Shown here in pieces: positions 30,656-39,565 of a stretch of DNA of 64,000 bases (within the stretch, counting starts at the first letter, position 1; every line of letters starts with the position of its first letter). Position numbers and translations under genes: made by a program. The stretch spans positions 310,001-374,000 of the forward strand of contig NZ_JNIX01000008.1 of assembly GCF_000701445.1 (NCBI RefSeq). The letters run 5' to 3'. The stretch is from Brevundimonas bacteroides DSM 4726. Lineage in GTDB: Bacteria > Pseudomonadota > Alphaproteobacteria > Caulobacterales > Caulobacteraceae. The notes under the pieces are model-generated. The model was given only the letters and a program-made list of their open reading frames with translations, searched no databases and was not told the DNA's origin.

Positions 30656-30669
30656 GGTAACCGGTGTCA
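30656..30669 (-). promoter_or_regulatory. LacI-type operator in the kduD/dhuI intergenic region
   Basis: The minus strand reads TGACACCGGTTACC with a palindromic ACCGGT core. It differs by one base from the site at 32487-32500. It lies 27-40 nt upstream of the DhuI-like gene and 63-76 nt upstream of kduD, so it could control both. Confidence 0.65.
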
Positions 30670-30695
30670 TATGCCAATGCAAACGGAGAGACGCC

Positions 30696-31331
30696 ATGAA
30701 GATCGCCCTCATCACCGAGAACAGCCAAGCCGCCAAGAACGGGACGATCCACGCCGCCCTCAGCGCCGTAGCCGAGCCGCTCGGCCACGAGGTCTTTAAC
30801 TACGGCATGTACTCCGCGGAGGACAAAGCGTCCCTGACCTACGTCATGAACGGGCTGCTGACGGGCATTCTGCTGAACTCCGGCGCAGCGGACTTCGTCG
30901 TGACCGGCTGCGGCACCGGCATGGGGTCGATGCTGGCTTGCAACGCCATGCCCGGCGTATTCTGCGGCCTGGTGATCGACCCGACCGACGCCTTCCTGTT
31001 CGCCCAGATCAATGACGGCAACGCCATCTCCATGCCCTATGCCAAGGGCTTCGGCTGGGCCGCCGAGCTGAACCTGCAGGACGTCTATCGCAAGCTGTTC
31101 GACGGAGAGCGCGGCCTCGGCTATCCCAAAGAACGCGCCGAGATCATGGCGCGCAATCGCGGCATCCTGAAATCGCTCAAAGCCGCGACCTGCCATGACA
31201 TGCTGACGGTACTGAAGACCGTGGATCAGGACCTGCTGAAGGCCGCCGTCGCCGGCGAGCGGTTCCAGGACTACTTCTTCGCCAACGCCAAGGATCAGGC
31301 GATCGCGGACTACATCCGCACGGTCGTCTAG
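30696..31331 (+). CDS. RpiB/LacAB-family isomerase, probable DhuI-type uronate isomerase
   Basis: A 211-residue protein of the RpiB/LacA/LacB sugar-isomerase fold, with the phosphate/substrate loop motif TGCGTGMGSMLACNAMPG. In this setting, with KduD and KdgK and no KduI, the best role is isomerisation of 4-deoxy-5-ketouronate (DHU), the job done by the RpiB-family DhuI enzymes. A good ribosome-binding site (GGAGAG) precedes the ATG. The 3' end is shared with the lacI-type gene: the two stops overlap in CTAG. Confidence 0.75.
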   Translation: MKIALITENSQAAKNGTIHAALSAVAEPLGHEVFNYGMYSAEDKASLTYVMNGLLTGILLNSGAADFVVTGCGTGMGSMLACNAMPGVFCGLVIDPTDAFLFAQINDGNAISMPYAKGFGWAAELNLQDVYRKLFDGERGLGYPKERAEIMARNRGILKSLKAATCHDMLTVLKTVDQDLLKAAVAGERFQDYFFANAKDQAIADYIRTVV

Positions 31332-32392
31332 GCCGTCAGCGCGGTCGCGGAATCCCGGACCACCAGCGACGGCCGCACCTCGGGCTGATCCAGCTTGGCA
31401 GGATCGAGCCCCCGCATCGAGGCCAGCAGCTTCTCCGCCGCCATGCGCCCCATGTCGCGGATGGGCAGGCGCACCGACGTCAGGTTCGGCCACACCCGCG
31501 ACGCCATCGGCAGGTCGTCGTAGCCGACGACGGACAGGTCGCGGGGGATCTCCAACCCCATATCGCGCGCGACCTTGAAGACGCCGAGCGCCATCTCGTC
31601 GTTGCCGGTGAAGATCGCCGTCGGCCGGGGGTCCAGCGCCAGCAGGGACCTGGCCGCCTCGACCCCGCTCTCGAAGGTATAGGCGCCCTGGGCGACATAG
31701 CGCTCGTCCAGCGCAACGCCCTTCTCGGCCAGCGCGCCACGCAGTCCCCCGCCCCTCTGGGCGCTCGAGCGGAACAGCGCCGGGCCCGAGATGAAGCCGA
31801 TCCGCCGGTGGCCCAGGTCCGCCAGATGTCGCCCGGCTTCCGCCGCGCCGAGATGGTCGTTGGTCACCAGCATCCGCCCCGGCTCGTCCAGCGACACCGA
31901 GGCGATCCGAACGTAGGGGCAGTCCAGCTCACGCAGCACGGCGATGACGGCCTCATCCTCGGAGACCGAGGGCGGCAGGATCACGCCGAACAGCTTCTGG
32001 CGTTCGACGAAGGCGCGGATTTCGGCGACCAGGTTGGGATTGGCCCGGTCGCAGGGGTGGACGACCAGCTCCAGCCCCGACCCCCGCAGGGCGTCCAGCA
32101 CGCCCTGCTGCATGTTGACGACATAGTTCGGGCTGGGATTGTCGTAGATCAAGCCGACCAGGAAGGAGCGACGGAAGGCAAGGCCGCGCGCCTGGACGTC
32201 CGGGGTGAAGCCCAGTTCGTCGATGACGGCGCTGACCTTGACCCGCGTTTCTTCCCGCACGAAGGGCGACTGGTTGATGACGCGCGAGACGGTCTTCTTC
32301 GACACCCCGGCGATGCGGGCCACGTCGTTGATCGTCGGGCGTTTTCCAGGCTTCAGCCCGCCGCGCGCGGTGGCGATGTCGTCGTCGGTCAA
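31328..32392 (-). CDS. LacI-family transcriptional regulator
   Basis: A repressor of about 354 residues: HTH PTINDVARIAGVSKKTVSRV with hinge helix, then a periplasmic-binding-like sugar-sensing domain ending TSVRLPIRDMGRMAAEKLL. I use the TTG at 32392 (preceded by GAGG) rather than the ATG at 32515, which would add an arginine-rich tail and place the operator at 32487 inside the coding region. Likely regulator of the surrounding uronate genes. Confidence 0.85.
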   Translation of the reverse strand: MTDDDIATARGGLKPGKRPTINDVARIAGVSKKTVSRVINQSPFVREETRVKVSAVIDELGFTPDVQARGLAFRRSFLVGLIYDNPSPNYVVNMQQGVLDALRGSGLELVVHPCDRANPNLVAEIRAFVERQKLFGVILPPSVSEDEAVIAVLRELDCPYVRIASVSLDEPGRMLVTNDHLGAAEAGRHLADLGHRRIGFISGPALFRSSAQRGGGLRGALAEKGVALDERYVAQGAYTFESGVEAARSLLALDPRPTAIFTGNDEMALGVFKVARDMGLEIPRDLSVVGYDDLPMASRVWPNLTSVRLPIRDMGRMAAEKLLASMRGLDPAKLDQPEVRPSLVVRDSATALTA

Positions 32393-32486
32393 GCTCGACC
32401 TCGTTGTCTCTCCAGCCCAGCCATACAGCCGTCGCAGCGCCCGCGCCAACGAAACCGCACGCTTGACCAAGAGCGAAGCTCGCCGT

Positions 32487-32500
32487 TGACACCGGTTTCC
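32487..32500 (+). promoter_or_regulatory. LacI-type operator in the lacI/hydratase intergenic region
   Basis: TGACACCGGTTTCC with an ACCGGT core, matching 13 of 14 positions of the minus-strand site at 30656-30669. It lies 95 nt upstream of the regulator TTG and 101 nt upstream of the hydratase ATG, suggesting autoregulation plus control of the TRAP operon. Confidence 0.65.
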
Positions 32501-32600
32501 TAACGCTTCAATCATCGCTCGACCGGCGGCAAGACCGGCGGGGAAACGCGGCGACGGAACTCAGAGTGACGGGCATCTCTCTCATCTCGGCAGGCGCAGA

Positions 32601-33431
32601 ATGACCGTCGCCCAGACAGCGTCCGTCCAGACCGCGACCGGAAGCGTGGCGGCCCGCTTCGTCGAGGCGCGCCTGGCCGGTCGTGCCCTGCCCGACTATC
32701 CCGGCCCGGTGCCCACCGACATGGCGACCGCTTATGCCATCCAGGACGCGGCGATCGCCGCCTGGCCCGATGACGTCGCGGGCTGGAAGCTGGGCCGCAT
32801 TCCGCCGCCGATGGACGCCCGCTTTGGCGCGGGTCGACTGGCGGGGCCAATCTTTCGCCGGAATGTCTGGGCGGCCGGATCGGAGCCGACGGCCTTCGAG
32901 GCGATTCCCGACGGGTTCACGGCGGTCGAGGCCGAGTATGTGCTGAAGATCGGGGACGCCCCGATCGCAGGCCCGCGCGATGGTCTGTGGGACGCAGTCT
33001 CCGTCGCTCCCCATGTCGAAGCGGTCCACATCGGCGTGGAGATCGCGGGCAGTCCGTTTCCCGGCATCAACGACCACGGCCCGGCCGTGACGGCGTCGGA
33101 TTTCGGCAACAACGCCGGTCTGATCCTCGGTCCCGCCGTGGCCGACTGGCGCGAGCGGCTGGGCGACCTGACGTGCCGCATGGAGATCGATGGCGTGGAG
33201 GTCGGGACGGGCGGCGCGCGGTCGATCCCCGGCGGACCGCTGGACTCTCTGGCCTTTCTTCTGAACCTTCTGGAGAAACAGGGGCGCTGGATCGAGGCCG
33301 GGCAATTGATCTCCACCGGGGCCGCGACGGGGGTCCACCGCATCAGGGTCGGCCAGTCCGCCATCGCCGATTTTGGACGTGACGGTCGGATCGCTTGCGT
33401 CGCCGTGCCCGCCCAGGGAGCCGGCGCATGA
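32601..33431 (+). CDS. 2-keto-4-pentenoate hydratase/FAH-superfamily protein
   Basis: A 276-residue MhpD-like protein. Metal-binding FAH-superfamily features include the FTAVEAEYVLKIG acid pair and SPFPGINDHGPAVTASDFGNNAG. It is the first gene of a plus-strand operon with the TRAP genes; its stop overlaps the next ATG (ATGA). The substrate is unknown; a 2-keto sugar acid related to uronate breakdown is inferred from context. Confidence 0.72.
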   Translation: MTVAQTASVQTATGSVAARFVEARLAGRALPDYPGPVPTDMATAYAIQDAAIAAWPDDVAGWKLGRIPPPMDARFGAGRLAGPIFRRNVWAAGSEPTAFEAIPDGFTAVEAEYVLKIGDAPIAGPRDGLWDAVSVAPHVEAVHIGVEIAGSPFPGINDHGPAVTASDFGNNAGLILGPAVADWRERLGDLTCRMEIDGVEVGTGGARSIPGGPLDSLAFLLNLLEKQGRWIEAGQLISTGAATGVHRIRVGQSAIADFGRDGRIACVAVPAQGAGA

Positions 33432-34408
33432 GCCTGAGCCGCCGCGCGTTCGCCCTGACCGGTCTCGCGGGTCTGGCCGCCTGCTCCCGGCCCGCAGCGG
33501 AAAACGCGCCCCTGAAGGCCGCCGATGTTCATCCGTCCGACTATCCGACGGTCACGGCCGTCGGCTGGATCGGCGAGGAGCTGAACCGCCTGACCGATGG
33601 GCGGGTCCGCATCGCCCAGTATCCGTCCGGCCAGCTGGGGTCTGAGGACGATTCCATCGGCCTGACCCGGTTCGAGGCCATCGACATCTGCCGCGTGTCG
33701 GTGGCGGCGCTGAACAACGCCTTTGCCGAGACCATCCTGCTGTCCCTGCCCTATGTGTACCGCTCGACCGACCACATGCGGGGCGTCATCGATGGCCCCA
33801 TCGGCCGGGAGTTGCTGAACGTGTTCGAGGGCCGGGGCCTCGTGGGCCTCGCTTATTACGATGCGGCCCCGCGCAATCTCTACAACGTGCGCGCGCCGGT
33901 GACCGAGCCGGGCCAGCTGCGCGGGCTCAAGATCCGTGCACCGCAGTCCGATGTCTTCCTCGATACGCTCAGGGCCATGGGCGCCAATCCGACGCCGCTC
34001 AGCTTCGGCGCGGTGTTCTCGTCCCTGCAGACCCATCTGATCGACGGCGCCGAGAACAACTGGCCCAGCTATCAGTCCAGCCGGCAGTTCGAGGTCGCGC
34101 CCTATCTGAGCATCACCGAGCATTCTTACCTGCCCGACGCCCTTCTGATGTCGCGGGCCAGTCTGGATCGTCTCCAGCCGCGCGACCGGGAACTCGTGCG
34201 CGAGGTGGCCCAGCGGTCTTTGCCGATCATGCGCGCGGCCTGGGAAACCCGTCAGGCCGAGGCCCGCCAGGCGGTGCTCGCGGCAGGCACCCAGGCCGTC
34301 GAGGTCGATCGGGAGGCCTTCGCGACAGCGACGCGGCCGGTCCTGAACAAGTACCTGGGGTCACCCGGGCTGCGCGCGCTTTACGAACGGATTTCCGCGA
34401 CGGCCTGA
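33428..34408 (+). CDS. TRAP transporter substrate-binding protein DctP
   Basis: A 326-residue extracytoplasmic solute receptor. The N-terminus MSLSRRAFALTGLAGLAACS has twin arginines and a lipobox, so it is probably a lipoprotein. The ligand arginine region is LRGLKIRAPQSDVFLDTLRAMGANPTPLSF, with the typical DGAENNWPSY after it. Followed by the DctQ and DctM genes. Hexuronates or related acids are the inferred cargo. Confidence 0.9.
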   Translation: MSLSRRAFALTGLAGLAACSRPAAENAPLKAADVHPSDYPTVTAVGWIGEELNRLTDGRVRIAQYPSGQLGSEDDSIGLTRFEAIDICRVSVAALNNAFAETILLSLPYVYRSTDHMRGVIDGPIGRELLNVFEGRGLVGLAYYDAAPRNLYNVRAPVTEPGQLRGLKIRAPQSDVFLDTLRAMGANPTPLSFGAVFSSLQTHLIDGAENNWPSYQSSRQFEVAPYLSITEHSYLPDALLMSRASLDRLQPRDRELVREVAQRSLPIMRAAWETRQAEARQAVLAAGTQAVEVDREAFATATRPVLNKYLGSPGLRALYERISATA

Positions 34409-34440
34409 ACGGTCGCGCCAACGCCTAAGGGAGGGCGTCG

Positions 34441-34938
34441 ATGTCTGAACCTCGCTCGGCAGGCGGCCGCTGGCTCGATCCCCTCGCCAGTGCCTGCATG
34501 ATCCTGGCCGCCGTGGCGCTGGTCGTCATGACGCTGGTGCAGGCGTGGCAGGTCTTCGCCCGCTATGTGCTGAACGACAGCCCTGGCTGGACCGAGCCGG
34601 TCGCCCTGCTGTTCATGAGCCTGGCGGTCATGCTGGGTTCGGCGGTCGCGGTGCGACGTGAGAGCCATTTCGCCTTCCTGACGCTGCGGGACGCCATGCC
34701 CAAGCCGCTGAACATGTTGAGCCGCGTGCTGGCGCGCCTGATCGCGGCGGCGTCCGGAGCCACGCTGATGGTTCTGGGCGGACAGCTGATGCTCGATGAC
34801 TGGGCCGTGCCTCTGGCCGGGGCCCAGTTGCCGTCCGGCCTGAAGTTCGTCGGCCTGTGCGTGGGGGGCGCCCTTATCCTGGTCTTCGCCGTCGAGCGCC
34901 TGCTGACCGGCGACTACGTTCCCAAGCAGGAGGGCTGA
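34441..34938 (+). CDS. TRAP transporter small permease DctQ
   Basis: A 165-residue protein with four transmembrane helices, including the family motif VFARYVLNDSPGWTEPVALLF. A strong ribosome-binding site (AGGGAGG) precedes the ATG. It pairs with the DctM subunit that starts 3 nt after its stop. Confidence 0.9.
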   Translation: MSEPRSAGGRWLDPLASACMILAAVALVVMTLVQAWQVFARYVLNDSPGWTEPVALLFMSLAVMLGSAVAVRRESHFAFLTLRDAMPKPLNMLSRVLARLIAAASGATLMVLGGQLMLDDWAVPLAGAQLPSGLKFVGLCVGGALILVFAVERLLTGDYVPKQEG

Positions 34939-34940
34939 AC

Positions 34941-36221
34941 ATGGAATTCGTCATCCTGTTCGGCGTCTTCGCCCTGCTGCTGCTGATCGGCGTTCCGGTC
35001 GCCTTCTCCATGCTGGCGGCGACCGTGGCCACGGTGCTGTATCTGGCGCTGCCGCCCATCGTGGTGATCCAGCAGATGGGATCGGACATCACCTCAGTCG
35101 CGCTGTTGGCCATTCCCCTGTTCGTATTCACCGGCGAGCTGATGCTGAAGGGCGGGTTGTCGGATCGGATGATCGCGCTCGCCGCCTCGCTGGTCGGACA
35201 CATGCGCGGAGGCCTGGGCCAGGTGTCCGTCGTCGGCTCCACCCTGTTCGGCGGCGTGTCGGGCAGCGCGCTCGCCGACGTCTCGGCCATCGGCGGCACC
35301 ATGATCCCGCAGATGAAGAAGCGCGGCTATGACGTCGACTATGCCGTCAACGTCACCATCACCGCGGCGCTGGTGGCGCTGCTGGTGCCGCCCTCGCACA
35401 ACCTGATCCTCTACTCGGCCGCCGCCGGCGGCGGGGTGTCGATCTCCGACCTTTTCGCCGCCGGGATCGTACCGGCCGCCATGCTGGCGGTCGCGGTCAT
35501 GACCACGGCCTATCTGGTGGCGCGCAAGCGCGGATACGCCGCCGATCCCTTCCCGGGCTTTGGCACGGTGCTGGTTCGCCTGATCGCCGCCATTCCGGGG
35601 CTGCTGCTGGTCGGCATCATCTTCTTCGGCATCAAGGCCGGCGTCTTCACGGCCGTGGAGAGCGCCTCCATCGCGGTGGTCTATGCAACGGTGATCACGG
35701 GCCTCGTTTATCGCCAGATGTCGTTCAAGGCGTTCAGCGAGGCTTGCCTCGGCGCCGCGCGCACCGCTGGGGCCGTGCTGTTCATCATTGGAGCGGCCGG
35801 CGCGTTCGGCTGGCTGATGGCCTATCTCCAGGTGCCGTCGATGATGGTCGAGACGCTCCAGAGCGTCACCGACAACCGCATCCTGATCCTGCTGATGATC
35901 ATCGGCGTGCTGCTGATCCTCGGCACCTTCATGGACCTGGCTCCGCTGATCATCATCGGCACGCCGATCTTCCTGCCGGTGGCACGCGCCTTTGACGTCG
36001 ATCCGGTGCATTTCGGGGTGATCATGATCCTGAACTGCGGCATCGGCCTGATCACCCCGCCGGTGGGCTCGGTGCTGTTCGTTGGATCGGCCATCGGCGG
36101 CATCCCCATGACCGATGCGCTGAAGTCGATCTGGCCCTTCTACCTGGCGTGTTTCGGGGTGCTGATCCTGGTGGTGTTCATCCCCGAGCTGTCGCTGTGG
36201 CTACCGTCACTGCTGAAGTGA
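34941..36221 (+). CDS. TRAP transporter large permease DctM
   Basis: A 426-residue ion-transporter-superfamily permease with about 12 transmembrane helices and the family motifs GGVSGSALADVSAIGGTMIP and LNCGIGLITPPVGSVLF. AGGAGG lies before the ATG at 34941. The 3' end overlaps the convergent glutathione transferase gene by 15 nt. Confidence 0.94.
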   Translation: MEFVILFGVFALLLLIGVPVAFSMLAATVATVLYLALPPIVVIQQMGSDITSVALLAIPLFVFTGELMLKGGLSDRMIALAASLVGHMRGGLGQVSVVGSTLFGGVSGSALADVSAIGGTMIPQMKKRGYDVDYAVNVTITAALVALLVPPSHNLILYSAAAGGGVSISDLFAAGIVPAAMLAVAVMTTAYLVARKRGYAADPFPGFGTVLVRLIAAIPGLLLVGIIFFGIKAGVFTAVESASIAVVYATVITGLVYRQMSFKAFSEACLGAARTAGAVLFIIGAAGAFGWLMAYLQVPSMMVETLQSVTDNRILILLMIIGVLLILGTFMDLAPLIIIGTPIFLPVARAFDVDPVHFGVIMILNCGIGLITPPVGSVLFVGSAIGGIPMTDALKSIWPFYLACFGVLILVVFIPELSLWLPSLLK

Positions 36222-36845
36222 CGACGCAGCGCCAGTCCGATCAGCCGGTTCGCTGGGAGTCTCGATGCCAAACGCCGCCTCGGTTTGGCTGATCCAGTCG
36301 CGGATCGCCGGATAGGGCGCGAGGTCGAAGCCGCCCTCGTGCGCGACGCGGGTGTAGGCGACCAGGGCCAGGTCGGCGAGCGTCGCCGCCTGCCCTCCCG
36401 CCAGCCAGGCATTGGCCGAGAGTGCCTGCTCCATGCGGTCCAGCGCCACACGGCCGCGCTCCATCAGGCGGGGCTCGATGTCCTCGGCCGTCTTGCCGGC
36501 GAAGGCGCGCTGAAATCGGGCGACAGCGATGTAGGGCTCGTGGCTGTATTGCTCCCAGAACAGCCACTCGAGCATCCGCGCCCGCTCATAGGCACCGGCC
36601 GGGATGTGGTGCGTCCCCTCGGCCAGATGGACAAGGATGGCGTTCGACTGCGCCAGCGTCCGTCCGTCCGGCAGCACCAGCAAGGGAACCTGGCCGAAGG
36701 GATTGAGCGCCAGGAAGGCCGCCGTACGGGTCGCGCCCGTCATGACGTCGATGTCGATCCACTGATAATCGCGCCTGAGCACGTCCAGCAGCCACTTGAC
36801 CTTCAAGCAGTTGCCCGAGCGAATATCGCCGTGAACAGTAAGCAT
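36207..36845 (-). CDS. Glutathione S-transferase family protein
   Basis: A 212-residue protein with a thioredoxin-like N-terminal domain (GDIRSGNCLKVKWLLDVL; Ser/Asn near the usual catalytic position; FGQVPLLVLPDG with cis-proline; LAQSNAILVHLAEGT) and a helical C-terminal domain. The ATG at 36845 (MLTVHG) fits the family. An upstream ATG at 36908 adds an unlikely extension. Substrate unknown. Confidence 0.87.
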   Translation of the reverse strand: MLTVHGDIRSGNCLKVKWLLDVLRRDYQWIDIDVMTGATRTAAFLALNPFGQVPLLVLPDGRTLAQSNAILVHLAEGTHHIPAGAYERARMLEWLFWEQYSHEPYIAVARFQRAFAGKTAEDIEPRLMERGRVALDRMEQALSANAWLAGGQAATLADLALVAYTRVAHEGGFDLAPYPAIRDWISQTEAAFGIETPSEPADRTGAASSLQQ

Positions 36846-37066
36846 CGCGTCCCAGCATAGAATTGATGTGCCAGAACGACTGCTATCGCAACTGCCGCCG
36901 TTGCCCAACCCCCGTTCCGCTTATCTCAGGCAACGGTTGACTGATCCATACGCGATCGGGGACAGACCGTCACGACCGGACCGCCCGCCCCATTTCCGAC
37001 ACAGGTTCTGATCAAACGCGGGCGCGCCGGCATGGTCTGGGGCCGGTGTCACCATGAGTTTCGCCT
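36846..37066. other. Intergenic, divergent GST/3D-domain genes
   Basis: A 221-nt gap between divergently transcribed genes, expected to hold both promoters. I see no convincing boxes and no conserved RNA. Confidence 0.4.
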
Positions 37067-37621
37067 GTGTTGAGCACCGTCGCGGCGTTCGCCCTGCTCT
37101 GGTCCGCGGCCTTTCCGGCCGTCGACCCCATCTCCTACGAAGCGGCCGTTGCGGCCGATCCCGTGGTGAGTGAAGGCGTCGAAACGTCCGACGGTCCCAC
37201 AGACATCCCGGCCAATCTGACGGAAGACCAGGCCGCCCTGATGGCCGAAGAGCCCGACTGGAGCGCGCGGGCCAGCCTGTATCACGCAGGCGGCGGCGGA
37301 GCGACGGGCAACGATTCCCTGGGCTGCCGTCCGATCGCCATGCGCACGATCGCCACCGATCCCCGTGTCATTCCGCGCCGAACCCGCGTCTTCATCCGCG
37401 AGACGGTCGGCATCCGCCTGCCCGACGGCACGGTTCACGACGGCTACTGGTATGCGTCCGACACCGGCGGCGCCATCCAGGGCCAGCGGGTCGATCTCTA
37501 CACCGGCCACGGCCGTCGCTCGATGGACCCGGTGATGCGTTTCAACCAGCGCCGCTTGACCATCACCGAGGCCGGGCGCTTCGAAGGCTGTCCGCCCGCG
37601 TGGGAGACGGCCTCGAACTGA
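37067..37621 (+). CDS. Secreted 3D-domain protein
   Basis: A 184-residue exported protein with the 3D (three-aspartate) double-psi barrel found in cell-wall lytic enzymes. The aspartates are visible in IATDPRVIPRRTRVFI, YASDTGGAIQGQ and RVDLYTGH. The only starts in frame after an upstream stop are GTG at 37067 and TTG at 37070; neither has a good ribosome-binding site. A role in peptidoglycan handling is inferred. Confidence 0.72.
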   Translation: MLSTVAAFALLWSAAFPAVDPISYEAAVAADPVVSEGVETSDGPTDIPANLTEDQAALMAEEPDWSARASLYHAGGGGATGNDSLGCRPIAMRTIATDPRVIPRRTRVFIRETVGIRLPDGTVHDGYWYASDTGGAIQGQRVDLYTGHGRRSMDPVMRFNQRRLTITEAGRFEGCPPAWETASN

Positions 37622-37683
37622 GGCTGCGACTCCTCGTCAAACATCGGATGGTCTAGGCTCCCGGCGTTGTTCGGGAGTTCGCC

Positions 37684-38364
37684 ATGCGTTTTGTCGCCCT
37701 CGCCATCACCACCCTGATCGCAGCCGCTCCTGTAGTCGTCTCGGCCCAGGACGCGGCCGTTCCCATGCAGGACCGGACCGAGCGGATCGGCCTTTCCGGT
37801 CGTCGCGGCCCGAGCCTGTTCCGGCCGGGCTTCGCGGTCGGCGAATACACCGGCTGGGCGTCACTGCGGGACAATGAGGTCCGCCTGCCGTGGCAATCGC
37901 GCGACTTCACCTCGGCCGAGCTGTCGATCGTGACGCCCGGCGGGGAAGTCACCGCCAACTGCGGGGGCGGTCAGGGGCACCGGAACATCCTCGGCATCAC
38001 CTTCGACCGCGAGCCGATCAGCTACGACTGCGACTACGCCGGGGCCGCGCCCACCGATGCCGCGATGGGCCTCGCGCTCTCGCGTGGCTCCTTCCTGGCG
38101 CGCCTGCAGCAGCCCCAACGCGCCGGCTTTCTGATGTGGAACGGCGTCGAGTATCGAACGGAGACACGACGCATCGGGGGCCTGCCGTTCGGCAACGGCG
38201 TGCTGGGTTATGTGATCAGCCGGGACGGCGTGGAGGTCGGCGGCGTCGAGCTGAATGGCCTGCGTCCGACCTTCTACCTGCCCCCGCAGGGATCACCCGA
38301 CCGGGATGCGGTCGCCGTCTTCGCCCTTAGCCTCTGGGCTTTCCGCGACCCGGCGAACCGCTGA
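37684..38364 (+). CDS. Secreted hypothetical protein
   Basis: A 226-residue protein with a signal peptide (cleavage near VSA-QD, residue 21). The mature region is beta-rich with two cysteines (TANCGGG, SYDCDYAG). GGGAG precedes the ATG. No family recognised. It ends 10 nt before the start of the AraC-type membrane regulator gene, so the two may be linked. Confidence 0.6.
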   Translation: MRFVALAITTLIAAAPVVVSAQDAAVPMQDRTERIGLSGRRGPSLFRPGFAVGEYTGWASLRDNEVRLPWQSRDFTSAELSIVTPGGEVTANCGGGQGHRNILGITFDREPISYDCDYAGAAPTDAAMGLALSRGSFLARLQQPQRAGFLMWNGVEYRTETRRIGGLPFGNGVLGYVISRDGVEVGGVELNGLRPTFYLPPQGSPDRDAVAVFALSLWAFRDPANR

Positions 38365-38374
38365 GACGCGCTTC

Positions 38375-39526
38375 GTGGGGGACGTCGAGCTCTACTTCGG
38401 CTGGCGGACCGCGCTGCTCGGCCTCGCGGTCGTGCAGATGCTCGTACTTGCCATCGCCGTCGCCGGTCGACCCGAGAACCGCATCGCCAACCGCCTGCTC
38501 GCCGCCTTCCTCGTGGCGCTGGGCGGGTTCGTCACGCCCTATGCCATAGGCTTCGCGGGCGCCTATGACGCCTGGCGGTGGCTGACCTTCGCGCCGTTCT
38601 CGATCACCCTGTCGCTCCCGCCGCTGCTCTTCGCCTACACCCAGGCGCTGGTCTCGGGTCGGGCACCCCCGCGCTTCGCCCTGCACATGATCGCGCCGGG
38701 ATTGCAGCTCGCCTATTTCCTGATCGCCTTCGCCCTGCCGCTGGAGGCGAAGTGGGCGTGGTACACGGGCCCTCACGGCACAGTCATCGGGCCGATCTTC
38801 CAGGTGGCCTTCATGGCGTCCCTGGCCGCCTATGCGGTGGCGTCGGTGCGCCTGCTGAGGCGCTATCGCGCGGGCCTCGCCGAGCAGCGCAGTGACGACG
38901 ACCGCTTCGCGGCCGTTTGGCTGACGCGCGTCATCATCGCCCTGGCCGCCGTGCTCGCCCTCTATTCCGGTTTCGCCCTGTGGGACCTCATCAGCGGCGG
39001 CATCGACTTCTTTCAGGAGACGGGGCTCTATCTCGCTGTCTCGGCGATCGGGCTCTATCTTGGCGTGGAAGGCTGGCGCCACGCCGGGCTGCGCTTCCCG
39101 ACGCTCCAGCCTGCCGCCATGCCGGAGACCCGCGCCGAGCCGGACTGGGCTGCGCTAGCCGCCGACTATGACGCGCGCCTGCGGGACGGCGGCTGGGCCC
39201 GCGAACCCGACCTCAGCCTGCCGGTCGTCGCTCGCCGTCTCGCCACCAACACCGGCCGTCTGTCCCGCGCGATCAATCAGGGTCTGGGCGTGAACTTCTC
39301 CGCCTGGATCAATGGCGTCCGCGCCGAGACCGTCGCCGCAGCCCTCGACGCCGGTTCGACGGAGGACTTGCTGACCCTCGCCCTCGACGCGGGCTTCAGC
39401 TCCAAGGCCAGCTTCAACCGCGCCTTCCAGGCCCGCTATGGTGTCGCGCCGTCCCGCTATCGACGCGGCGTCTCACATCCTGATTTTTCATCGGTTGCAC
39501 CGGAAATGAGGCGCGCCGCCGGGTGA
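38375..39526 (+). CDS. Membrane-bound AraC-family regulator
   Basis: A 383-residue protein: about seven N-terminal transmembrane helices (residues 5-235) followed by a cytoplasmic AraC-type HTH domain with LSLPVVARRLATNTGRLSRA and TLALDAGFSSKASFNRAFQARYG, split here only for reading. The GTG at 38375 is the first start after the neighbouring stop. This architecture senses a signal at the membrane and acts directly on DNA. Confidence 0.82.
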   Translation: MGDVELYFGWRTALLGLAVVQMLVLAIAVAGRPENRIANRLLAAFLVALGGFVTPYAIGFAGAYDAWRWLTFAPFSITLSLPPLLFAYTQALVSGRAPPRFALHMIAPGLQLAYFLIAFALPLEAKWAWYTGPHGTVIGPIFQVAFMASLAAYAVASVRLLRRYRAGLAEQRSDDDRFAAVWLTRVIIALAAVLALYSGFALWDLISGGIDFFQETGLYLAVSAIGLYLGVEGWRHAGLRFPTLQPAAMPETRAEPDWAALAADYDARLRDGGWAREPDLSLPVVARRLATNTGRLSRAINQGLGVNFSAWINGVRAETVAAALDAGSTEDLLTLALDAGFSSKASFNRAFQARYGVAPSRYRRGVSHPDFSSVAPEMRRAAG

Positions 39527-39565
39527 GGCCGGGCAGGATCGGGCCGTTCATCGCCGGAGCCTCCC

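Noticed and set aside
32393..32515. 41-residue N-terminal extension of the LacI regulator from the ATG at 32515
   Set aside because: Arginine-rich, absent from the family, and would put the operator inside the gene.
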